From Nitratidesulfovibrio termitidis HI1 (GTDB taxonomy: Bacteria; Desulfobacterota; Desulfovibrionia; Desulfovibrionales; Desulfovibrionaceae): a stretch of DNA of 64,000 nucleotides. A program made the translations under genes and the position numbers. A model generated the notes under the pieces. That model was not told the origin of the DNA. It did not search any database and saw nothing but the letters and a program-made list of their open reading frames with translations. Positions 57,431-64,000 of the stretch are shown here, one piece after another (positions within the stretch are counted from its first letter, which is position 1; the number at the start of each line of letters is the position of its first letter). The DNA lies in contig NZ_KI632512.1 in assembly GCF_000504305.1 (NCBI RefSeq), positions 1,672,250-1,736,249 of the forward strand. Reading direction: 5' to 3'.

Positions 57431-57459
57431 TTGACACCCGGGCGGCCTGCGACTATAGA
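57431..57459 (+). promoter_or_regulatory. Sigma-70 promoter of the rpsF operon
   Basis: TTGACA, 17 bp, TATAGA, ~65 bp before rpsF. Confidence 0.85.
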
Positions 57460-57477
57460 CCCTGTTTCTGCCTTGCT

Positions 57478-57496
57478 CGCCCCCACGTGTGGGGCG
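57478..57496 (+). promoter_or_regulatory. Leader hairpin before rpsF
   Basis: Stem cg(c)cccca-cgtg-tggggcg with a bulged C between promoter and ribosome site. Autoregulation by S6:S18 is common at this position, but the diagnostic motif is not certain. Confidence 0.4.
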
Positions 57497-57522
57497 GGCC
57501 AAAGCCCACAAGGAGGAATCCC

Positions 57523-57828
57523 ATGAGGAAGTTTGAAACGCTGCTGCTCCTTTCCCCGGAGCTGGCCGCGGATGCCCGCGAGGCGCTGCTTGGCACCCTC
57601 ACCGGCGTCGTAGAGCGTGAACAGGGCAAGATGGTCACCGCCGACCACTGGGGCATGCGCGACCTCGCCTACCCCGTGCAGAAGCACATGCGCGGCTACT
57701 ACGTGCGCCTCGAATACCTCGCCCCCGGCGAAGCCGTGGCCGAAGTGGAACGCAACATCCGCATCTCCGACGGCATCTTCAAGTTCGTTACCGTCAAGCT
57801 GGCCGACGCGGTCGAGGAGGTTGCATAA
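57523..57828 (+). CDS. rpsF: 30S ribosomal protein S6
   Basis: A 101-residue S6 (start [15 protein letters not shown]; the core [26 protein letters not shown] is spread over residues ~47-73). Forms a heterodimer with S18 on the 30S platform. AAGGAGG precedes ATG 57523. First gene of rpsF-rpsR-rplI-dnaB. Confidence 0.98.
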   Translation: MRKFETLLLLSPELAADAREALLGTLTGVVEREQGKMVTADHWGMRDLAYPVQKHMRGYYVRLEYLAPGEAVAEVERNIRISDGIFKFVTVKLADAVEEVA

Positions 57829-57829
57829 C

Positions 57830-58093
57830 ATGGCCTTCAAGAAGAAGTTCACCCCGCGCCGCAAGTTCTGCCGCTTCTGCGCCGACAAGGACCTGCCCCT
57901 CGATTACAAGCGCGCCGACATCCTGCGCGACTTCATCACCGAGCGCGGCAAGATCATCGCGCGCCGCATCACCGGCACCTGCGCCCATCACCAGCGTCTG
58001 CTCACCCGTGAAATCAAGCGCGCCCGCCAGATGGCCCTCTTGTTCTACACCGCGGGCCACTCCAGCGACGTCAAGAAAAAGAGCCAGATCTAG
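57830..58093 (+). CDS. rpsR: 30S ribosomal protein S18
   Basis: An 87-residue S18. C14 and C17 (RKFCRFC) with later Cys/His (TGTCAHHQR) make this the zinc-binding C+ paralogue. GAGGAGG precedes it, one base after the S6 stop. Confidence 0.98.
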   Translation: MAFKKKFTPRRKFCRFCADKDLPLDYKRADILRDFITERGKIIARRITGTCAHHQRLLTREIKRARQMALLFYTAGHSSDVKKKSQI

Positions 58094-58102
58094 GAGGATG
58101 GG

Positions 58103-58606
58103 ATGAAGCTGATCCTTCGTGCAGACGTTGAAAACCTGGGCCGCCTCGGCGACGTCGTCACCGTGAAGCCCGGTTTCGGCCGCAACTTCCTGCTGCCGCA
58201 GGGCCTGGCCATGCTGGCCTCCGATGCCAACCTGAAGGCGTTCGAACTGGAACGCAAGAAGCTTCAGGCCAAGATGGATGCCCTGCGCACCGCAGCCTCC
58301 GACCTGTCCGCCAAGATCGCCGCCGCCGACTTGGTGATCCCCGTGCGCGTGGGTGAAAACGACAAGCTCTACGGTTCCGTCACCACCGCCATCATCGGCG
58401 ATGCGCTGGCCGAGAAGGGCGTGGACATCGACCGTCGCCGCATTCTGCTCGACGCCGCCATCCGCACCCTGGGCACGCACGAAGTGCGCGTCCGCCTGCA
58501 CGCCGACGTGGTGGCCACCCTGAACGTCAAGGTTGTTGCCGAAGACAAGGTGAGCGATGCCGCAGAACCCGTCGTGGACGCCGAGCCGGAAACCCCGGCC
58601 GAATAG
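58103..58606 (+). CDS. rplI: 50S ribosomal protein L9
   Basis: A 167-residue L9. ADVENLGRLGDVVTVKPGFG followed by RNFLLPQGLA are the N-terminal rRNA-binding motifs; a long helix and C-terminal domain follow. The acidic Ala/Pro/Glu tail overlaps the dnaB start. AGGAGG precedes ATG 58103. Confidence 0.97.
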   Translation: MKLILRADVENLGRLGDVVTVKPGFGRNFLLPQGLAMLASDANLKAFELERKKLQAKMDALRTAASDLSAKIAAADLVIPVRVGENDKLYGSVTTAIIGDALAEKGVDIDRRRILLDAAIRTLGTHEVRVRLHADVVATLNVKVVAEDKVSDAAEPVVDAEPETPAE

Positions 58607-60041
58607 CCACTCCGATTCCGACGCCGCCTCCGCCTATCAGGGCGGGGGCGGCGCTCCCGATCCGACGGAACGCGCTTCCGCCGATCTGTTGCGCCGAGTC
58701 CCCCCGCACAGCACCGAAGCCGAACAGGCCGTGCTCGGGGGGATTCTGCTTCGCAACTCCGTGCTGCATTCCGTGGTCGACACGCTGCGCCCGGAAGACT
58801 TCTACCTGCCCGCCCACCAGCAAATCTACGACGCGTGCCTGGAACTGTACCGGCGCAACGCCCCCATCGACCTCGTGACCATGGCGGAATACCTGCAATC
58901 GCAGAGCCGCCTGGAAGGGGTGGGCGGGGCCGTGTACCTGGCGGAACTGGCCCAGTCCACCATCAGCGCCGCCAACGCGGAGCACTATTCCACCATCGTG
59001 CGCGACAAGTCGTTGTTGCGCTCGCTGATCGGCGCAGGCTCCGAGATCATCAGCAACTGCTACGACGCCTCGCGCGAGGTGCAGAAGCTGCTGGATGAAT
59101 CTGAGCAGGCGGTGTTCGCCATTTCCGAACGGGTCAGCGGCAAGATGTTCCGCAGCGCCAAGGAACTGGTGAACAAGGTCTTCGAAGACCTGGTAAAGCG
59201 CTGCGACCGCAAGGAAGTGGTCACCGGCGTCACCACCGGCTTCGTGCAACTGGACCAGATGACCTCGGGCCTGCAACCGTCTGACCTGATCATCGTGGCC
59301 GCGCGCCCCTCCATGGGCAAGACCGCCTTTGCCCTGAACATGTGCCTGCGCGCCGCCGTGAACCAGAACGTGCCGGTGGCGATATACTCCCTGGAAATGT
59401 CCATGGAGCAGTTGGTCATGCGCATGCTTTGCTCGCTGGGCAAGGTGGACCTGTCCAAGGTGCGCAAGGGCTTTCTGGACGACGAGGACTGGCAGCGCCT
59501 GTACCACGCCGCCGACGTGCTGTCGCAGGCGCCCATCTACATCGACGACACCCCCGCCATCACCACCCTGGAACTGCGCGCCCGCACCCGCCGCCTGCGC
59601 GCCGAGCGCGGCGTGGGCCTGGTCATGGTGGACTACCTGCAGCTGATGCGCTCCGCCCGCCGGGTGGATTCGCGCGAACTGGAAATTTCGGAAATCTCGC
59701 GTTCTCTGAAGGCCCTGGCCAAGGAACTGACCATCCCGGTCATTGCCCTGTCGCAGCTGAACCGCAAGGTGGAAGAGCGCACCAACAAGCGCCCCATGCT
59801 TTCGGACTTGCGCGAATCTGGCGCCATCGAGCAGGACGCGGACGTGATCATGTTCATCTACCGCGACGATGCCTACAACAAGCGCGACGACAACCCGCGC
59901 AAGGGCATCGCGGAAATCATCATCGGCAAGCAGCGCAACGGCCCCGTGGGCGTCGCCGAGCTTGCCTACCTGGCCTCGCACACCGCGTTCGAGGATTTGA
60001 CGTTCGTCCCGCCGCCGCCCTCAGAGGGGTACGGGGATTGA
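58557..60041 (+). CDS. dnaB: Replicative DNA helicase DnaB
   Basis: A 494-residue hexameric helicase driving replication forks. N-terminal ASADLLRRVPPHSTEAEQAV, P-loop ARPSMGKTAF, VDYLQLM and SDLRESGAIEQDADV are family motifs. ATG 58557 lies inside the L9 gene, 50 bp before its stop, with AGGTGA upstream. A short Asp/Ser-rich leader precedes conserved sequence, so a later start is possible. Confidence 0.95.
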   Translation: MPQNPSWTPSRKPRPNSHSDSDAASAYQGGGGAPDPTERASADLLRRVPPHSTEAEQAVLGGILLRNSVLHSVVDTLRPEDFYLPAHQQIYDACLELYRRNAPIDLVTMAEYLQSQSRLEGVGGAVYLAELAQSTISAANAEHYSTIVRDKSLLRSLIGAGSEIISNCYDASREVQKLLDESEQAVFAISERVSGKMFRSAKELVNKVFEDLVKRCDRKEVVTGVTTGFVQLDQMTSGLQPSDLIIVAARPSMGKTAFALNMCLRAAVNQNVPVAIYSLEMSMEQLVMRMLCSLGKVDLSKVRKGFLDDEDWQRLYHAADVLSQAPIYIDDTPAITTLELRARTRRLRAERGVGLVMVDYLQLMRSARRVDSRELEISEISRSLKALAKELTIPVIALSQLNRKVEERTNKRPMLSDLRESGAIEQDADVIMFIYRDDAYNKRDDNPRKGIAEIIIGKQRNGPVGVAELAYLASHTAFEDLTFVPPPPSEGYGD

Positions 60042-60135
60042 TTGATGGGGGCTGCCGCAAGGTGGCCCCTTTTGTTTGGGGCGCCAAGGCGGGGGAATAG
60101 GGTGCTGGCCGGGTGGGGATGGGTAGTGCACGGTT

Positions 60136-60273
60136 GTAGCCGGCTTCTACGAAGGCAGTCGTGCCCTGTTGAACCCCCTCGATTTCGTTATGCCTCCGGC
60201 GGGCAAGGGGCCATGGAACGATGGCCCCTTGCATCCCCGCGTTCCAGGGGGGCTTCGCCTCCCCTGGACCCCC
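60136..60273 (+). repeat. R1 repeat, element B left copy
   Basis: ctcgatttcgttatgcctcc then a 12-bp stem (60203-60214 with 60221-60232) and a second hairpin; 95 bp after the dnaB stop. Confidence 0.85.
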
Positions 60274-60798
60274 AACGTCTCATGCGCGGCGTCCCTTCGG
60301 CGTCAGCTTCCCCTCGGCGCTAGGCGCCTCGGGGCGATCTGCCGCCGGTGCCGCCAATGCGCGCAATACTCCCGCTAACATGGCCAAGCGAGGGTGCTTT
60401 TACCTCCGACCCCGTTGCGACGCATATGCCGCCGTCAAAGCCCGGCGGCATACGCTTCTACGCGCGAAAGTTGGTCCATGAACAATCGAGTTACCTTATG
60501 GTCGTCCAGCCAGTTCCATAAAAATGCACATCCTTCACCTGAGCGCAAGAAACCGTTACGCGGCGATACGCAGCCGCAGCCGGAGATCGTCGCCGAGGCT
60601 TTGCGAGGCGGAAGCTCCGACGTCGCGGATGCGCGCCGCAGAACCCGTGAAGAAAAATACTCCCCCGCTTCGCCGTGCCAACGGGAGCCTCGCGCACATT
60701 CGCATTCCCGTTGCCAGATCGCCCGGAGGCGCCTTGCGCCGGAGGGAAGCTGACGACGGAAGGAACGCGGTGCATGAAGCGTTGGGGGTCCAGGACTT

Positions 60799-60851
60799 CA
60801 GCCGTTAGGCGAGCGCGAAGCGCGAGTCTTACGGATGAAGATAGCAGAGCT
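60799..60851 (-). repeat. R2 repeat in element B
   Basis: agctctgctatcttcatccg then taagactcgcgc on the minus strand; truncated compared with the copy at 12596. Confidence 0.7.
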
Positions 60852-60859
60852 GTGGCGGA

Positions 60860-60980
60860 GCCCCCCTGGAGCGCGGGGGTGCAGGGGGGCCTCGCTAAAG
60901 GCCCCCCTGCCCGCCGGAGGCATAACGAAATCGAGCGTGTTCAACAGGGCGCAACCGTCTTCGTAGAAGCCGGGTGCAAC
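60860..60980 (-). repeat. R1 repeat, element B right copy
   Basis: Stem gcaggggggcct/aggcccccctgc (60881-60892 with 60899-60910), where both arms differ from the other copies in a compensating way; 54 bp past the stop of the DUF748 gene. Confidence 0.85.
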
Positions 60981-61033
60981 AGAGCACAACCGCTCCCTCT
61001 TCTCTTCTCACGCGTACGCGCCCATCCCCCCCA

Positions 61034-64000
61034 CTACTGCAACCCCAGATTAACCCTGCTCCCCCCGCCTTTGGCGCCATCCCCGCCATCCGCACCGGCA
61101 ACAGGCGCAACCTTGGCACCGGACAGGAACACCCGTTCGCCCAGCGCGGGCTCCAGTTCCAGCAGCTTGTCCCGCACCGCCTTGGCCCGCGCGACCGCCA
61201 GTTCCTTCAGCGACTCGGGCGTCACTTCGTAATGTTCCTTCAGCGCGGCCTCCATCACGTCAACAGGCTGCGACTTCGTGAAACCGACAACGTTACGCGG
61301 CTTCTCGAAGGGCGCATCCTTGTACACCTCGTCCAGCAGGTCCTCGTACTCGTCCTTGTCGATGGTCACGTCGTCCACGTTCACCCGCGCCCGCTCTGCT
61401 CGCGACAGCGAGGCGTGCTTGGCCTCGCGCAGTGCGCGCAGCAGCGCCTGTTCCTTCAGGCCGCGCGTGTCGCCATCCGGTTCGGCCGTACCCTGCACTT
61501 CCAGCTTCAGGCGCGGGCGCTGCCGCAGCACCTCGACCACCGCGCGCAGGTCCTTGTCCGCCGCCTCGTTCAACGTTGCCACGCCCGGCGCGAACTCGAT
61601 GTAGCGCATGTCCCTGCCGCTGCTGCCCAGGCTGAGCACGCTGCCCACCAGGGCAAAGGGCGACGTGACCACCTTGACCATCAGGTTCAGCACGGCCTGC
61701 ATGACCACCCCGCCCAGACGGAATTCCGGGTCGTCCATCCGTCCCTTCACGGGCAGGCGCAGGTCCACGTTGCCGCTCATGTCCTGCAACAGGGCCAGCC
61801 CCAGCTTGACGGGGTAATTGGGGGCATCTGGCCGGTTGTCCTTGCTGCCCAGTTCTATCTGGCTGAGGGTGAAATGGTTGTCGGCATCCAGCACCCAGTT
61901 TTCCGCCTTTACGGCCACATCGGCAGAAAAGCGCCCGTGCTCCACGGGGTAGGCGATGTACTGCACCGCGTAGGGCGACAGGGGCACCAGATCCAGTCCG
62001 GACATGGTGAAACGCATGTCCGCGAACACGGGATGGATGAGCGGATTCACCGTGCCGCCCACCAGCACCGGCACCCCTTCGATGCCAGCCCGTAGCTGCA
62101 CCTCGGCCCGCGAGGCCGGGTCCAGCGAAACGCCGGAAATGCGCCCCTCGATGTCGGACATTTCCGCAACATAGGCCGGGGACATGCGCTCATCGCGGAA
62201 GCGCAGCGCACCGCCGGAAATGGACAGGCTGCCCACGTCCAGCGTGGTGAACGGCCCGGCATTGGGACGGGCCGCAACCGCCGCGCCGTCACTCTGGGCA
62301 GAAGGTGCGGGTGGCGGCGATGCCGAATCCGTGACAGGCCCCGACGCGGCCTTGGCAGGCTGCGCAGCGTCACCCGCCGGGGCCCTGGCGTCCTTGTCCG
62401 CTACCGCCGAAGGCTTCGCATCCTCCGTGGCTGCCACCGGGGGCTTCGCGTCCTTCACTGCCGCCGGGGGCTTCGCGTCATTCGCTGCCACCGGGGGCTT
62501 CGCCCCCAGGGCCCGCCCGATGCTGGTGGAGCCGTCCTTGAACACCACCACCGAAAGCTTCGGCCTTTCCAGCCCCACCTCCTGCACGCGCAGGGAAAGA
62601 TCGCCCGAAGCCTGCTGGCCAAAGCGCAACCCGCGCACCGCAAACCGCCGCAGAGAGGCAAGCTCCTGCTTGCCCCCGGCCAGCTTCAGCGACAGGTTGT
62701 CCAGACGGGCCGCGCCCTCCACGCTTACCTCAAGAGCCGGTTCCGCCGCCTGTCCGGCGGACGCGGACGTGCGGCGAGCCCTGCCCGTCGGAGCCGCCGG
62801 CGCAGGCTGCTCGCGCAGGGCCACCTTGAGTTCTGACGACACCTCGCCACTGCCGAACAACAGATCGCTCACTTCGCCCAGGTACGGGTCCAGCGGGCGC
62901 AGGTTCACCTTGGCCAACTTGCTGTCCACGGTCAGGTGCAGCGGCTGCGCCGTACCCTTGGCCTTGATGCCGATGGCGCCCTGCTTCTGCCAGCGCGCGG
63001 AAAAATCCACGTCCAGCGGTGCGCCGCGCTGCGGCGACAGCGGGCCGGTGACCAGGCGCATCCCTTCCAGGGTGAGCGCACCCGGTTCTTTGGGCTGTCG
63101 GTCCTCGAAGGTCACGCGGCCCTCGTCCATGCGCAGCGAGGCCACGGATACCTGCCACTCCGACCCTTCCGGCGCGGGGGCAGGTTTTTGTGCGGCGACA
63201 CGTGAGGCTTCGCGCGCTGCCGGGCGTTCCTGCCCCCTGCTCACTGTGGATCGGGCCGATCGGGCCGATCGGGCGGACGCGGGCTGTGCCTTGCCGGACT
63301 CTGCCGGGGACGCCCCCCCCGCCAGCGCGGCAAGGTCGATGATGCCGTCCTTGCCGCGCACCACCCGGACGTCCGGCTTCGTCAGCGTCACCGGCCCCAC
63401 GGCCACGGTGCGCGCCGCAAGGTCCACACTGGTGTCGGACACTTCCAGCTTGCCCAGACTCACGGAAGGCTGCTTCTGCCCGGTCGGCGCCCCGGCCAGG
63501 GACAGAATGAGTCCGGACACCTGCGCCGCGCCCTTGCGCAGCACAAGGCCGGGGGCATCGGGCGCGGCCAGGGAAAGATCGATCTCGCCCTGCACGCCCG
63601 TGGACCCTGCGTCCAGCGACAGGGGCAGGGCCTGGGCCACGTAGCCGCGCACCGGCACCAGGGGCAGGTCGCGCGCATCCAGCCGCAGGGTCACGCCCAG
63701 CGGTTCCAGGGTCACGTTGCCCTCCGCCTTCAGCGTACCCGTCCCCGGTTTGGCCGGGGCACCGGGCTTGGGGGCATCGCCCGTCGCACCGCCGCCGTCC
63801 ATGCGCAGCGACACGGTGAACGCGCCACCGCCCTTGGGACTCTGCATGCCGCCGGGCGTGGCGAAATCGGTCAGGGTGGCATCAAGGCCGCTCAGACGCA
63901 CCACCGCGCCGCCGGGCACCGAGGCGTCCTTCCAGACCACAGTCGCGTCGCGCAGCCCCAGGGTACGCACGTTGACCACGAAGGGCGGCTCGTCCGACGC
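61034..64000 (-). CDS. DUF748/AsmA-like envelope protein, 5' end outside window
   Basis: At least 989 residues, the start lying beyond the right edge. The sequence is made of repeated beta strands with VRVVRGKDGIIDLAALAG, VSVASLRMDEGRVTFEDRQP and ISGGALRFRDERMSP repeats typical of DUF748/AsmA proteins, bridge-like lipid or biogenesis factors of the envelope. C-terminal ~200 residues have an OmpA-like feel (LRAVVEVLRQRPRLKLEVQG). Low-complexity Ala/Lys/Pro linkers and Ser-Ala-Arg triplets (9-bp repeats at 63249-63275) interrupt it. Probably inner-membrane anchored, acting in the periplasm. Confidence 0.85.
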   Translation of the reverse strand, partial: ASDEPPFVVNVRTLGLRDATVVWKDASVPGGAVVRLSGLDATLTDFATPGGMQSPKGGGAFTVSLRMDGGGATGDAPKPGAPAKPGTGTLKAEGNVTLEPLGVTLRLDARDLPLVPVRGYVAQALPLSLDAGSTGVQGEIDLSLAAPDAPGLVLRKGAAQVSGLILSLAGAPTGQKQPSVSLGKLEVSDTSVDLAARTVAVGPVTLTKPDVRVVRGKDGIIDLAALAGGASPAESGKAQPASARSARSARSTVSRGQERPAAREASRVAAQKPAPAPEGSEWQVSVASLRMDEGRVTFEDRQPKEPGALTLEGMRLVTGPLSPQRGAPLDVDFSARWQKQGAIGIKAKGTAQPLHLTVDSKLAKVNLRPLDPYLGEVSDLLFGSGEVSSELKVALREQPAPAAPTGRARRTSASAGQAAEPALEVSVEGAARLDNLSLKLAGGKQELASLRRFAVRGLRFGQQASGDLSLRVQEVGLERPKLSVVVFKDGSTSIGRALGAKPPVAANDAKPPAAVKDAKPPVAATEDAKPSAVADKDARAPAGDAAQPAKAASGPVTDSASPPPAPSAQSDGAAVAARPNAGPFTTLDVGSLSISGGALRFRDERMSPAYVAEMSDIEGRISGVSLDPASRAEVQLRAGIEGVPVLVGGTVNPLIHPVFADMRFTMSGLDLVPLSPYAVQYIAYPVEHGRFSADVAVKAENWVLDADNHFTLSQIELGSKDNRPDAPNYPVKLGLALLQDMSGNVDLRLPVKGRMDDPEFRLGGVVMQAVLNLMVKVVTSPFALVGSVLSLGSSGRDMRYIEFAPGVATLNEAADKDLRAVVEVLRQRPRLKLEVQGTAEPDGDTRGLKEQALLRALREAKHASLSRAERARVNVDDVTIDKDEYEDLLDEVYKDAPFEKPRNVVGFTKSQPVDVMEAALKEHYEVTPESLKELAVARAKAVRDKLLELEPALGERVFLSGAKVAPVAGADGGDGAKGGGSRVNLGLQ

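Larger units (their letters stand above)
60136..60980. other. Composite non-coding element B bounded by inverted R1 repeats
   Basis: Fills 60042-61033 without a credible gene. R1(+) at 60136-60273 and R1(-) at 60860-60980 are the ends. Inside: a segment at 60413-60466 like the inner inverted pair of element A, a segment at 60563-60638 that matches element A at 12195-12265 in opposite orientation, then 60700-60820 matching 12478-12620 in the same orientation, then R2. Confidence 0.75.

Noticed and set aside
60221-60808. Short open frames inside composite element B
   Set aside because: Same reason; no ribosome sites and no conserved protein.

Overview
The window is a GC-rich bacterial chromosome segment. 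Gene content points to a sulfate-reducing Desulfovibrionaceae member, most like Nitratidesulfovibrio/Desulfovibrio vulgaris. The evidence is inference from the combination of selA, a sigma-54 activator with a large TPR partner, nikR-folE2, an ECF biotin transporter, a UbiA-type (menaquinone) prenyltransferase, lptD (outer membrane) and a DUF748 protein, plus codon use dominated by G/C third positions. Species cannot be fixed from sequence alone.

Region 1 (1-7376) is the end of a contractile-tail prophage. Baseplate W/gp25, J and I, a tail fibre and a small fibre-associated gene are tightly overlapped on +. They are followed by AT-richer cargo on -: a Fic protein with its own promoter and a small membrane protein. 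The element stops against the 3' end of a tRNA-Arg(UCU), the classic attachment geometry. A low-GC gene lies on the opposite strand at the very start.

Region 2 (7377-24390) is mostly housekeeping and metabolism: folC, selA, a UDP-glucuronate decarboxylase, an M18 aminopeptidase, an iron-type alcohol dehydrogenase, an AraC regulator with a DMT exporter, a biotin ECF pair (bioY plus ATPase), a methyltransferase, nikR, folE2, a flagellar rod-like protein and an AEC carrier. Region 3 (24390-32390) holds a single-domain sigma-54 activator (GAFTHA instead of GAFTGA), a near-consensus -24/-12 promoter and an 1098-residue secreted TPR protein, then a MEMO-like protein and a GNAT/FemAB-like protein.

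Region 4 (32390-49250) carries an HMA-like metal-binding protein, miaB, a DUF151 nuclease, a PHP protein, a zinc-ribbon protein and a pseudo-receiver/TPR protein. A leftward series follows (lipoprotein, Mog-like, HD-GYP, UbiA, unknown, darP), then a LysE exporter and a polar amino-acid ABC transporter. Region 5 (49250-64000) has a large NAD-glutamate dehydrogenase, queF, lptD, alr, the rpsF-rpsR-rplI-dnaB operon with a clear sigma-70 promoter, and a truncated DUF748/AsmA-like gene running off the end. The amino-acid transporter and glutamate dehydrogenase plausibly work together in amino-acid catabolism.

The most unusual content is non-coding. Two ~0.85-1 kb composite elements (11952-12930 and 60136-60980) are each bounded by inverted copies of the same hairpin-bearing repeat (R1). 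They share internal segments, one of which is inverted between the two loci, and a short derivative sits at 30982-31176. Two more repeat families (R2 and R3) recur between genes, R3 forming long hairpins whose arms differ between copies. The window is also peppered with tandem arrays of 9-bp units, inside genes (folC, miaB, the LysE gene, the DUF748 gene) and between them.
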